In this document: positions 10,101 through 18,044 of the stretch, piece after piece
Position numbering within the stretch: position 1 is the first letter of the stretch
Layout: every line of letters starts with the position of its first letter
NCBI RefSeq assembly: GCF_000196255.1
Contig: NC_006371.1
Location: 883,664-947,663, forward strand
Source: Photobacterium profundum SS9
GTDB lineage: Bacteria > Pseudomonadota > Gammaproteobacteria > Enterobacterales > Vibrionaceae
Length of the DNA stretch: 64,000 nucleotides
Direction of reading: 5' to 3'
Notes under the pieces: generated by a model
The model's input: the letters and a program-made list of their open reading frames with translations, nothing else
Databases searched by the model: none
Told to the model about the DNA's origin: nothing
Position numbers and translations under genes: made by a program

Positions 10101-11341
10101 AAGACGTTATCAAAATAGCGCAGATGATTGGTACTGCTAATCGTACTGCCGTGTATTACTCGATGGGTATTACGCAGCATACAACGGGCCATGATAATGT
10201 ACGTTCTGTGGCTAACTTGCAGATGTTGTGCGGTAACATTGGCATCGAAGGTGGTGGTATTAATCCACTACGTGGTCAATCTAATGTGCAAGGTGCCTGT
10301 GATATGGGCGCACTACCAAACAACTTCCCTGGTTACCAGAAAGTACAGGTGCCAGAAATTCATGCCAAATTTGCCAAAGCATGGAATAAACCCAACTTAC
10401 CGAAAGAGGATGGGTTAACCCTAACCGAGATTATCGATGCTGCATGTCATGATCAGGTGAAAGGTTTGTATGTAATGGGGGAAAACCCGGTATTGAGTGA
10501 TCCAAACCAAGCCCATGTAATAGAAGGGTTAGAGAAGTTGGATTTCTTAGTGGTGCAAGACATTTTCTTAACTGAAACTGCGCAATATGCGGATGTCGTT
10601 TTACCGTCGTGTTCTTTCGCAGAAAAATCGGGTCATTTCACGAATACTGAACGCCGCGTTCAACGTATTTCACCTGCGGTTAATCCTCCAGGGGAAGCGA
10701 AGGAAGATTGGTGGATCATTCAAAGTATCGCAAATGCAATGGGGAGTGATTGGGCGTATCAATCGGTAAAAGACATTACTGAAGAGATCACCCAGTTAAC
10801 ACCACAATATGCGGGTATTCACTGGGATCGTGTCGGTAGAGATGGCCTTCAATGGCCGTGTAACGACAACGCACCTGATGGTACGCGTGTTATGCACACA
10901 TCTCAGTTTACCCGTGGTAAAGGGGAGATGGCTGCAATCCCGTTCCGTTATGCGGCTGAGTTGCCTGATGCAGAATATCCTCTTATTTTGACAACAGGGC
11001 GTTTATTAGAACAATTCCACACTGGCAGCATGACAAGAAAAACCAAAGGGTTGGATAACCTGGCTGGCCCTCGTGCAATGATTTCGGTCGTTGATGCAGA
11101 GCGTCTTGGTGTGCGTAATGGTGAAATGCTTAAAGTGTCGACGCGTCGTGGAAGCATTGAAACCCCTGCGTTTGTTACTAAGCGTATGCAAGAAGGTGTG
11201 GTATTTGTACCGTTCCATTTTGCTGAAGCGCCTGCCAACCGTTTAACGACGACGGCAACGGATCCCCATGCGAAGATCCCCGAGTTCAAAGTGGCAGCGG
11301 TTAAAATTGAAAAAGTACGGGTGTTAGTAGAGACCTGCTGA
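7184..11341 (+). CDS. fdhF: formate dehydrogenase alpha subunit fused to a GltD-like NAD(P)H module
   Basis: A 1385-residue multidomain molybdoenzyme. The order is: a plant-ferredoxin-like [2Fe-2S] domain with CELC (about 1-75); Cys clusters and a glutamate-synthase-small-subunit-like flavoprotein with two dinucleotide folds, GSGPGGL (about 200) and GGGNTAID (about 325); two [4Fe-4S] ferredoxin motifs, CISCGQCVEAC and CVQCGACVQVC (about 620-690); then the molybdopterin oxidoreductase, with [4Fe-4S] ligands CTYCGVGC from 706 and the molybdenum ligand Cys834 in RLCHAST (Cys, not selenocysteine). It probably oxidises formate and passes electrons through the flavin to NAD(P). ATG 7184 has AGAGG upstream; GTG 7157 is less likely. 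No separate beta or gamma subunit is adjacent. Confidence 0.88.
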   Translation: MINVTIDGQKFPVNAQQTLLEAAADCNIEIPSLCGLNKNGEKVPCELCVVDVAGQGIQRACEILPVENMIVTTVSEELSSLRQTALNRILSDHYADCEAPCQTACPAGVDIQSYLYHISQDDHVKAVEVIKRTLPMPLSIGRVCPAFCETECRRGLVDEPIAIRQLKRHAADIDLAAQENYVPPKKASKGMSIAVVGSGPGGLTCGYYLTNEGYDVTVFESMPEAGGWLRYGIPEYRLPKAILAKEIELMCRNGMQVLTSKKLGDDFTLTQLTEDYDAVCLAVGASQAVEMNYTGSDLNGCYLGVDYLKDYVTEGCYITGKKVAVIGGGNTAIDCARTAVRDGADTTLIYRRTRDEMPAEDYEIVEAEHEGVKFHFLTNPVENIADANGHVCEIKLEKMALGEADASGRRRPEPTGKYFTEAFDTVIAAVSQKPDLSFMDKEELDLPLTRWNTQDANPNTMHSGLGNVFSIGDFRRGPATAIEAVADGRIAAEAIDRFFDGDMENIPVKLFNSQKERKLKQVAPEQFVEIKKVMRSVMPELSTKERELSFSEVETGFNNDEAMREAARCLECGCQANTDCKLRDYATEYDVAETELTNESCQKFHVDDSSEFIVFDANRCISCGQCVEACNEKAVHGTLSFAKNADGSSASRPECRPGFDKGYSMGDSNCVQCGACVQVCPTGALVDKRDKSQGRIEMLKPVETICTYCGVGCKLTMYVDESLNQIRYVQGVKDSPVNQGMLCVKGRFGFDFVNSKERLTTPLIRKNGELQPASWEEAISLVADKFNAIKADRGGNALAGFSSAKTTNEDNFAFQKFIRRELETNNVDHCARLCHASTVTGLEASIGSGAMTNDIPSIKFSDVVFIIGSDTTAAHPIIASHIKQAIRTGKTRLIVADPKRIDIADHSDLYVAHRPGTDVMLMNGIMQQIIKNDWHDKTYINERTEGFEALKAEVMLDSYAPDKVELVTGVKAQDVIKIAQMIGTANRTAVYYSMGITQHTTGHDNVRSVANLQMLCGNIGIEGGGINPLRGQSNVQGACDMGALPNNFPGYQKVQVPEIHAKFAKAWNKPNLPKEDGLTLTEIIDAACHDQVKGLYVMGENPVLSDPNQAHVIEGLEKLDFLVVQDIFLTETAQYADVVLPSCSFAEKSGHFTNTERRVQRISPAVNPPGEAKEDWWIIQSIANAMGSDWAYQSVKDITEEITQLTPQYAGIHWDRVGRDGLQWPCNDNAPDGTRVMHTSQFTRGKGEMAAIPFRYAAELPDAEYPLILTTGRLLEQFHTGSMTRKTKGLDNLAGPRAMISVVDAERLGVRNGEMLKVSTRRGSIETPAFVTKRMQEGVVFVPFHFAEAPANRLTTTATDPHAKIPEFKVAAVKIEKVRVLVETC

Positions 11342-11418
11342 TGCTTTGAATCTGTCGCTGAAAAATCATTCAATGCATTAATGAATGGTTTAGCATTACC
11401 GATATAGTGAGAATCTGG

Positions 11419-11454
11419 AACCATCAATAGCACATGCTGTTGATGGTTTTTTTT
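11419..11454 (+). terminator. Rho-independent terminator after fdhF
   Basis: AACCATCAA and its complement TTGATGGTT form a stem around the loop region at 11428-11440, followed by a run of eight T. It lies 78 bases after the fdhF stop and ends that transcript. Confidence 0.85.
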
Positions 11455-11842
11455 GCGTGGAATATGGGATAGTACATTTTTTGTTCGGTTAAATTTGAAA
11501 ACTTAAATTCCATATTTAATGGCGTAGTAAGGAAGATTTCACACGCTATAAAAGTGCGCAAAGGAATAAAAGAACCCTCTATTAGAGTTTTAAAATCTAA
11601 AAGCTCGCTTTGTAACTATTTCCTATAATTTATATGCCGATTAACAACCAATTAACACTTTGGGCTGAAGTGCCCATATTGCAGGTGGTTACAGTGTTAC
11701 CAAATGTAAAATTATGAAAAAACGAGTAATTAAGGGTAACAACCTACATGGGCCTTAGTATGAAAATGAATCAGAAAGTGGGGAAATACCCCTGTCAACG
11801 CGGTTTTGTCTTGAAGGGACGCTTTCTGTTAATGAGGTTGTT
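11455..11842. other. intergenic region with possible leader ORF
   Basis: About 390 bases between the fdhF terminator and the next annotated gene. It is AT-rich up to about 11700 with no coding signal. The last 95 bases hold a small ORF that overlaps the next start codon and is listed separately. Confidence 0.4.
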
Positions 11843-11846
11843 ATGA
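11748..11846 (+). CDS. possible 32-codon leader ORF, coupled to the next gene
   Basis: ATG 11748 opens a 32-codon frame (MGLSMKMNQKVGKYPC...) that ends with TGA overlapping the ATG of the following gene (ATGA at 11843-11846). Such overlap is typical of translational coupling. The peptide is basic with one Cys and has no recognised motif. The ribosome binding site (AAGGG, about 15 bases upstream) is weak. The start of the next gene has no strong site of its own, which would fit coupling. Low confidence because the frame is short. Confidence 0.3.
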   Translation: MGLSMKMNQKVGKYPCQRGFVLKGRFLLMRLL

Positions 11847-12214
11847 AATTTGGTTTTATTATACTTTTATCAATTGTAGCGGGTGTGCTTTCAGGTGAGC
11901 ATTTCCATTCATTTATGGTTGGCTTTGGAATTGCAGCAGTCGCTGTGGGCACAGGTTGCTGGTTAGCTTTTCGCTCGACACGTTATCCTCAATTAGCGGC
12001 TTTACTTCTTTTAATGGGAGTGGCGGCGAAAATGGGCGTGACAGTGGTAGGTGTGATGTGGAGCCTTGAAGCTAACTTGATTAATTCACCGTTTGTATTT
12101 TCTTTATCGTACTTATTCTTCTCGATTGTTGCGACTTACTTGTATTTCACACTTCGTGAATTCCAAATGAATCGTACTGCTAAAATGAATGCATTGGAAA
12201 CTCAGGCAGCATAA
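11843..12214 (+). CDS. four-helix inner membrane protein, unknown
   Basis: A 123-residue protein with four hydrophobic segments (about 3-15, 25-45, 52-72 and 85-105) and a short charged C-terminus. The layout, with Gly/Ala-rich helices and a basic loop, faintly resembles small AtpI-like proteins, but I see no motif that settles it. It stands alone between terminators. A possible leader ORF overlaps its start by the ATGA arrangement. Confidence 0.7.
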   Translation: MKFGFIILLSIVAGVLSGEHFHSFMVGFGIAAVAVGTGCWLAFRSTRYPQLAALLLLMGVAAKMGVTVVGVMWSLEANLINSPFVFSLSYLFFSIVATYLYFTLREFQMNRTAKMNALETQAA

Positions 12215-12237
12215 TTAGTTATAAAAATATTCCATAG

Positions 12238-12271
12238 AAAAGGGGCTGATTAATTATCAGCCCCTTTTTTG
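12238..12271. terminator. bidirectional terminator
   Basis: AAAAGGGGCTGAT and ATCAGCCCCTTTTTT form a strong GC-rich stem with A and T runs on either side. It serves the membrane-protein gene on the plus strand and nagA on the minus strand, which converge here. Confidence 0.92.
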
Positions 12272-12296
12272 TATTTGCGTGTATCTCGTCGTGAGA

Positions 12297-13433
12297 TTAG
12301 CGAGCAGTAAAGTCGTGTTGTTTACCCATTTGAATAACATGCTGCACCTGATTATCATCAGTTAGCAATGTGATATTCGCTTTATAACCTGCTTTTAACT
12401 GACCATATTCGTGGTCAAGTTTTAATGCTTTTGCTGGGTAGAGGCTAGCCATACGCAATGCTTCATCACGCGTAAGCCCAACCTGATCAATAAGGTTTCT
12501 TACACCTTCAATCATGGTAATTGCAGCACCTGCGATAGTACCGTCGGCATAATGGCACTTTCCATCAGTTACGTAAGCCGTTGTTCCAGCCATGTCGTAT
12601 TCGGTTAAGTCTGTGCCTGCTGGATTAACGGCATCTGTTACCATAAATAGCTTTTCACCCATTAGCTGGTGGGCAATACGAACAGATGCGTATGAAGAGT
12701 GAATGCCATCAACAATGATGCCAGCATGTGGCTTTTTATCGAAAATATAACCGACAGCGCCAGGTTCACGAGAGCCAAGTGGCGTCATCGCATTATATAA
12801 ATGCGTAGCCATTGTGATGCCATATTTTTCAGCAAGTTCTTCATATGTCGAGTTAGTGTGGCCAAGTGACACTGTAATGCCAGCCTGTGTCAAAATATCG
12901 ATAACGTGCTGCGAGGTGTTTTCTGGTGCAAGTGTTATTACGCTAATTTTATCTGCATTATCAGCAAGGTAGTACGCTGTTATTTCATCAAGTTCACGAA
13001 TTAAGTGCTCTTGGTGCGCTCCCTTTTTAGCTTTATTAATAAAGGGACCTTCAAGGTGTAAACCCAATACACCTTCTTTACTTGGCTCATTAATATCAGC
13101 AACCATATCAATAGCTTGCTTCATTGATTCAGCTTGGCTAGTAATAAGGGTTGGTAAATATTGCGTCGTGCCACTTTTAAGGTTGGTTGCGTTCATTACA
13201 TCAAGTGTTTCTTTTCTGATGTCTGTATTAAATAATACGCCGCCACAACCATTTAATTGGATATCAATAAAGCCAGCAGTTGCTAATAAGCCATTAGCAT
13301 TGAAAGTTTTTGCAGGTAATTTTGCATCTTTCATCGAAACGATAGACGTTATAGTGTCTTGAACAATGATAATCGCTTGGTCTAGAAGGGTCGTGTGACC
13401 ATCAAAAACATTAACATGCGTTAGTGCAAACAT
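12297..13433 (-). CDS. nagA: N-acetylglucosamine-6-phosphate deacetylase
   Basis: A 378-residue cytoplasmic amidohydrolase that removes acetate from GlcNAc-6-P during chitin or amino-sugar use. Visible family features are the metal-site region HLEGPFI, GHTNSTYEE with the ligand His, and THLYNAM. The C-terminal part has FMVTDAVNPAG, with the catalytic Asp, and the closing ANITLL strand. ATG 13433 has GAGAGG directly upstream; the longer frame to 13493 lacks this. The length matches E. coli NagA. No nagB, nagC or nagE is adjacent, so this copy is outside the usual nag operon. Confidence 0.93.
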   Translation of the reverse strand: MFALTHVNVFDGHTTLLDQAIIIVQDTITSIVSMKDAKLPAKTFNANGLLATAGFIDIQLNGCGGVLFNTDIRKETLDVMNATNLKSGTTQYLPTLITSQAESMKQAIDMVADINEPSKEGVLGLHLEGPFINKAKKGAHQEHLIRELDEITAYYLADNADKISVITLAPENTSQHVIDILTQAGITVSLGHTNSTYEELAEKYGITMATHLYNAMTPLGSREPGAVGYIFDKKPHAGIIVDGIHSSYASVRIAHQLMGEKLFMVTDAVNPAGTDLTEYDMAGTTAYVTDGKCHYADGTIAGAAITMIEGVRNLIDQVGLTRDEALRMASLYPAKALKLDHEYGQLKAGYKANITLLTDDNQVQHVIQMGKQHDFTAR

Positions 13434-13765
13434 AAGCCTCTCGTTATTATCCGCTAGTAACTGCCTCTGGCTATTGTAAATAAACGCAATCACTCAGTTG
13501 CAGAGATATGCTGAAGATGAACTCCGCATAATTATAGTTAAAGATGGGATTGCATTGTTACAACAGCACGCCCGCTCAAATTTGTGGATTTAAAATCGAA
13601 TCTTAATTCTCGATAGAAAATAAGATATATGAAAAAGGGCGCTGTAGTCAATAATACGAGTCGATTTAAAGGTATATATTTAGCTTTATATCAAATCATT
13701 GGTTCTAAAATGTCACTTTTCGTATGTTTAATGAGCAATTATGCTCGTTAGCTCTTTGTTTGTTT
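13434..13765. other. intergenic region upstream of nagA and downstream of a LysR gene
   Basis: About 330 bases, AT-rich. It must hold the nagA promoter and the 3' end of the LysR transcript. I see no strong terminator hairpin, no clear operator palindrome and no credible ORF. Confidence 0.4.
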
Positions 13766-14653
13766 CTATAGTGACTCAAAAGGTTTCCAATGCTCAAAAA
13801 TAAAGTCAATCAGCGCTTGAGTGCGCTCTGACAGTAGCTTTCTTTGTGGATATAGCAGTGCAACGTCAGATCCTTCCATTTGCCAGTCAGGAAATAATTG
13901 AATCAACTCGCCATTCTCAAAGGATTTTTTTGTATACCATTCAGGAAGACGTGCTATGCCCAATCCTGCAACGGCAGCACGATGGATAGTATCTAGCTCA
14001 TCAGATTGAATGCGTGCATTCGGGATGAACTTTACACTTTCGCCACTAATATGGTTGAACACCCATCGTTGCTGAGGGCTTGGCGATAACAGGTCGTAAC
14101 GTACTAATTGGTTAGGGTGGGTTAGGTCTGGTTTATCATTTAGATAGTCAGGGGTCGTACATATTACTGATGGGTTATGTGACAAACGTTTTGCGACCCA
14201 ATCAGAAGCAGGTTGATGACCAAAGCGTAAGGCAATATCAATATCACCGCGAAGATGGTAATTATTTTGATTCCCTAACTGGAAGCATATTTGTACTTTA
14301 GGATGTAGCTTTGCAAACTCTAACGCTAAAGGGCCAATTTGGTGCTTGAGTGGAATAATGGGAGCATTGATAACAATAACGCCAGAAAAGTCTTCTTTTT
14401 CTTTATCGACGCTTTCAAGTCGAAGGTGAATATCATCAAATACAGTCGAAAATTGCTGAACAAGTAGCTGTCCATCTTTCGTTAAGCTCATATCTTTTGC
14501 ATGGCGTACCAATAACTTGCGGCCAGTATCGGTTTCAAGTTGTTGTATTCTTCTGCTTAGCGTACTGGTCGGAATGGCTCTTTGTCTTGCGGCTGATGCG
14601 AAACTTCCGGCTTTTACGACAGTAAGGAAAAGGTCTAAATCATCCAGTTTCAT
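13766..14653 (-). CDS. LysR-family transcriptional regulator
   Basis: A 295-residue regulator. The N-terminal winged helix-turn-helix spans about 1-60 (LDLFLTVVKAGSFASAAR, STLSRRIQQLE) and the substrate-binding domain about 90-290. It resembles the large LysR subgroup that controls adjacent transporters or oxidoreductases. It is divergent from an MFS exporter gene with a 99-base gap, so it most likely controls that gene and itself from the shared region. The effector cannot be told from sequence. Confidence 0.9.
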   Translation of the reverse strand: MKLDDLDLFLTVVKAGSFASAARQRAIPTSTLSRRIQQLETDTGRKLLVRHAKDMSLTKDGQLLVQQFSTVFDDIHLRLESVDKEKEDFSGVIVINAPIIPLKHQIGPLALEFAKLHPKVQICFQLGNQNNYHLRGDIDIALRFGHQPASDWVAKRLSHNPSVICTTPDYLNDKPDLTHPNQLVRYDLLSPSPQQRWVFNHISGESVKFIPNARIQSDELDTIHRAAVAGLGIARLPEWYTKKSFENGELIQLFPDWQMEGSDVALLYPQRKLLSERTQALIDFIFEHWKPFESL

Positions 14654-14752
14654 TCAAGATCCCATTTATGAAATGATGAGGTTCATTATATCCTGTTTTC
14701 GTAACGGCAAACTTGTTTTATTTTAGGCTCCGTTTTAGTTATGGGGGAATGT

Positions 14753-16150
14753 ATGTCACCTAAAACAATTTTTACCAGCGTAGCACTTGTTATTGCATTG
14801 GGTTCATTAGAAAAAAGTATTGTTACCACGCCTTTGCCCATTATTGGGGCAGAGCTAAACGCAGGGCAGGCACTCACATGGGTGATTACGGCTTATCTAC
14901 TTGCAGCGACGGCTGTTTTGCCTGTTTATGGCAAATTAAGTGATATTTTTGGACGCGTAAAAATGCTGAACATCAGTATTTTACTGTTTATTCTTGGCTC
15001 TGTTGCTTGTGCATTATCGCAAGACTTAACACAGTTAATTGCCTCACGGGTGTTACAAGGCATTGGTGGTGGTGGTTTGATTGCCTTAGCATTCACAGTG
15101 ATCGCAGATAGTATTCCTGCCCGTGAAGTAGGGAAATATCAAGGCTATATTTCAATCGTTTATGCCGTATCCAGTATTGCAGGACCTTTGTTAGGTGGGT
15201 ATTTTTCTGAGCAGTTATCATGGCGTTGGATTTTCTGGATCAATATTCCATTAGGTGCTCTTGCAGTATGGATGATAAACAAAAACCTAAGGCACCTAAG
15301 TGTTAAACGCGCATCGAAGTTTGATTGGAAGGGCGCAGGTTTACTGATGACAGCAACCACCTTGTTACTGTTATTAATATCACCAGAAGCCAGCCTTGAT
15401 GCAACGATTGCCAGCATTACGTTATTTACCGTTATGCTGCTATTAGTGTGGGTTGAACGAAAAGCGGTAGATCCTATTTTACCGGTAAGATTGGTATCGT
15501 TACCGGGGTATGTTATTAGCGTGCTTTTAATTTTATGTTCCCAATTATTGATGTTTGCAGTGTTGGTTTACCTTCCGCTTCAAATGCAATGGCAAAAAGG
15601 GATGACAGCGTCAGGCAGTGGTCTGTTGATGATGATCTTCATGTTTAGCATCACAACAGGTGCCTATTTTGGTGGTAAGCAAATTGCTAGAAAAGGCTAC
15701 TATAAGCGCTTTGTTGTTGTTGGGTTTTTACTCTCGGCAATTGCATTATGGCTATTACACTTTGATCTGTATTTATCTGCGGCCTTGGCTGCGGCGGGGC
15801 TTGGCTTAGGGCTTACTCTACCAGCATTAAGTGTGGTTGTTCAAAACGTATTACCAGCAGAAGACCGTGGTATAGGTATGTCATTATTTGGCTTTGGGCG
15901 AGAGCTTGGTGGCGCTATCGGTGTCGCGATTTGTGCCACTATATTCCATAGCCAAGTGCCAGTCGTAGTTGCTGAAGGTAGCGAGAATACCCTAGCTCAT
16001 TTTGATCCAGAGGCGTTAGCGCAGGGTTTTAGCATGACTTATGCGGGTATGGCTGTTGTTGCTGTTATTGCTTTTCTGCTCGCTGTGTTTGCAATGAAAG
16101 GGCAAGCGTTATCATCAGATCTAAAACCACATGCAGTAAAAGACAAATAG
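14753..16150 (+). CDS. MFS drug exporter, DHA2 (EmrB/QacA) type
   Basis: A 465-residue inner membrane transporter with about 14 hydrophobic helices. The conserved loop 2-3 motif GKLSDIFGR and the antiporter motif region in helix 5 (GPLLGGYFSEQLSWRWIFWI) identify the DHA2 proton-antiport family. Substrates are probably lipophilic drugs or toxic metabolites, but the sequence does not say which. ATG 14753 has GGGGGA at a good distance and is preferred over ATG 14741, which overlaps that site. It is divergent from the LysR gene at 13766-14653, its likely regulator. Confidence 0.88.
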   Translation: MSPKTIFTSVALVIALGSLEKSIVTTPLPIIGAELNAGQALTWVITAYLLAATAVLPVYGKLSDIFGRVKMLNISILLFILGSVACALSQDLTQLIASRVLQGIGGGGLIALAFTVIADSIPAREVGKYQGYISIVYAVSSIAGPLLGGYFSEQLSWRWIFWINIPLGALAVWMINKNLRHLSVKRASKFDWKGAGLLMTATTLLLLLISPEASLDATIASITLFTVMLLLVWVERKAVDPILPVRLVSLPGYVISVLLILCSQLLMFAVLVYLPLQMQWQKGMTASGSGLLMMIFMFSITTGAYFGGKQIARKGYYKRFVVVGFLLSAIALWLLHFDLYLSAALAAAGLGLGLTLPALSVVVQNVLPAEDRGIGMSLFGFGRELGGAIGVAICATIFHSQVPVVVAEGSENTLAHFDPEALAQGFSMTYAGMAVVAVIAFLLAVFAMKGQALSSDLKPHAVKDK

Positions 16151-16192
16151 CCTAAAAGTCGACGACTTGTATGTTGAAGTATGACGGGTAAT

Positions 16193-16218
16193 CACTCATG
16201 GCTTAAAAGTCATGAGTG
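16193..16218 (+). terminator. stem-loop after the MFS gene
   Basis: CACTCATG and CATGAGTG pair around a ten-base loop, 43 bases after the stop of the exporter. The following sequence is T/C-rich rather than a pure T run, so termination may be partial. Confidence 0.55.
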
Positions 16219-16343
16219 TTCTCGCTTCTCTTACCATAATCAGGCAAAATGCTTGGCTTTATTTCTAGTTCTCATTTTCAATGTATACAGTCTTAATGTT
16301 TACATTGTAATGAACAGCCTATAGCACAATGACGAGGTGTGTC

Positions 16344-17114
16344 ATGTATTGGTCTGATTGGCCGTTCCTCTTATCTAGCGCGTTAACACAAGTAACAATA
16401 GGTGCTTTTATTGTCTTGGCATTTGTCATTCTTAGCGGGAAATTATGCTTCGGGCAAAGCGAGCGTGTACATAAAGCCATGCCTGTATTTTGGCTGCTAT
16501 TGTTCGTCGCTTTAACGTTACGTGAAGCAAGCTTAATGGTTGACCAAGTTTACTCGGTATATACATTTGGTACTGAAGTGCTCATGGTGACGGTGTTTTT
16601 TGTGCTAGCCAATGTGTATTGGTTTGCTGAAAAAAACTTGTTTGGCTCTGATCGATTCAGATCTCTGTTACTGATTGTGGCATTAATGAGTGGTTTGATT
16701 TATTTAACGCATGGTTTAATCGTTAGAACGAATCAATGGCTTATTGCTAGTCACTTTATTGCCACCACACTATGTGGCGGCACGCTATTTGCTCATACCT
16801 TGTTGGTGAGGTCTGAACATAAAGTCGAAGAGGTAAATCGCTATCTTCCTATTGTTGGGGCTTTGATTGCGGTGGTTTGCTTACTAACAGGGTTGCCACA
16901 AGTGGGTGAACTTGCTGCACGAGTAGATAGCCACAATGAATTAGGACCATTCATTGCGCAGGTATTGAGTTTAGGTTTGTTATTAGCGGGAGTAGGTGTA
17001 TGGCTAATACCCTTACTAACACGTAGTAAGCCCGTGTTAGGCGTTATGATCTTTGCACTTACCTTAATGCTATTTTCATCGTACTTAGCGGCTGTAGGTT
17101 ATACGCTAGTTTGA
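16344..17114 (+). CDS. DmsC-like anchor subunit, orphan
   Basis: A 256-residue integral membrane protein with about eight helices. Its N-terminus (MYWSDWPFLLSSALTQVTIGAFIV) and overall helix pattern resemble DmsC. DmsC is the anchor of dimethyl-sulfoxide-reductase-type enzymes that passes quinol electrons to the iron-sulfur subunit. ATG 16344 has GAGG seven bases upstream. No catalytic molybdopterin (DmsA) or iron-sulfur (DmsB) gene is adjacent. It must therefore either work with a partner elsewhere or be a stranded relic. Assignment is by pattern only; sequence divergence from E. coli DmsC is large. Confidence 0.6.
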   Translation: MYWSDWPFLLSSALTQVTIGAFIVLAFVILSGKLCFGQSERVHKAMPVFWLLLFVALTLREASLMVDQVYSVYTFGTEVLMVTVFFVLANVYWFAEKNLFGSDRFRSLLLIVALMSGLIYLTHGLIVRTNQWLIASHFIATTLCGGTLFAHTLLVRSEHKVEEVNRYLPIVGALIAVVCLLTGLPQVGELAARVDSHNELGPFIAQVLSLGLLLAGVGVWLIPLLTRSKPVLGVMIFALTLMLFSSYLAAVGYTLV

Positions 17115-17150
17115 TGTTGTACTTGGTTTAATATTGTTATTAAGTGACTT

Positions 17151-17189
17151 AACGATCGGTTCATCATAACGGTGAACCGGTCGTTTTTT
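17151..17189 (+). terminator. Rho-independent terminator after the DmsC-like gene
   Basis: AACGATCGGTTCA pairs with TGAACCGGTCGTT across a nine-base loop and is followed by six T. It lies between the DmsC-like gene and the oppositely oriented isochorismatase-family gene and could serve both. Confidence 0.85.
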
Positions 17190-17224
17190 CTGAGACGTAA
17201 TGAATAAAATGAAGAAATAGCGTG

Positions 17225-17764
17225 TTACTTTATAATCTTCAATATCTGCTTGAATCGCTCACCTTGTGCCACTGCTTGTAATTCAAATAACACCATTTCA
17301 GTACAAGATAGCTGCGCGCCAGCTTGCTGCATTTTGTTTAATGCAATCGTCTTATTTTGTACATTTCTTGACGATACAGCATCAGTAATCACTTCTACGC
17401 CATAACCTGCATCTAATAAATTCATCACGGTTTGATACACACAGATATGCGCTTCGATACCAACAACAAGCACATTTTTACAACCCGTCGCTTCTAATGC
17501 CGAGACAAATTCAGCCGTTTGATATGCGCTGAATGTATTTTTTACAATGGGCTCTTTATTAGGAAGGTTATCTGAAATTTCAGCAATAGTGCCACCAAGC
17601 TTATCGGGTAATTGCTCAACCCAAAGAGTGGGTAAATCGAGAATAGCAGCTCCTTTAACCATGGTTTCTACATTACTGAATAGGGCATCTTTATCTGCCA
17701 TGATTTGAGCCAGCTTACCTTGAACATCAATGATCACGAGCGCTGTATTGTTAGCATCAAGCAT
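17225..17764 (-). CDS. isochorismatase-family cysteine hydrolase (YcaC-like)
   Basis: A 179-residue cytoplasmic hydrolase. The catalytic triad of the family is visible as Asp13 (ALVIIDVQGK), Lys75 (IVKNTFSA) and Cys108 (GIEAHICVYQT). The closest functional group is the YcaC/nicotinamidase-like hydrolases. The physiological substrate cannot be read from sequence, since members act on amides, isochorismate or carbamates. It stands alone between the DmsC-like gene (convergent) and a LysR gene (divergent). The LysR gene reads away from it across 280 bases, so a regulatory link is possible but not shown. Confidence 0.88.
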   Translation of the reverse strand: MLDANNTALVIIDVQGKLAQIMADKDALFSNVETMVKGAAILDLPTLWVEQLPDKLGGTIAEISDNLPNKEPIVKNTFSAYQTAEFVSALEATGCKNVLVVGIEAHICVYQTVMNLLDAGYGVEVITDAVSSRNVQNKTIALNKMQQAGAQLSCTEMVLFELQAVAQGERFKQILKIIK

Positions 17765-18044
17765 AGTATCGTCCTTATTGAAGCGTTGTAATTCAGATCC
17801 TTAAATCTGTTTTGATATTTATCATACTACTATTTTTATGATTGACTATTAGACTTTAGCTAAATATATAACCCGTTGAATTTAAATTGAGTTATGAATC
17901 GTTCACTCAGAATAAACAGTGTTATTCTGCTCACCTTTTCAGTATGAATAAATTAATCAATACGCTAAATCTATTGGTTGCTTCAATGTAATTATAGTCC
18001 TGTTCTGTTAGCGTTAGTCACCCAAAAATTACAGCCCGCTTCTT

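Noticed and set aside
10948..11433. 161-codon minus-strand ORF opposite the end of fdhF
   Set aside because: Shadow of a strongly coding plus-strand gene and it includes the fdhF terminator.
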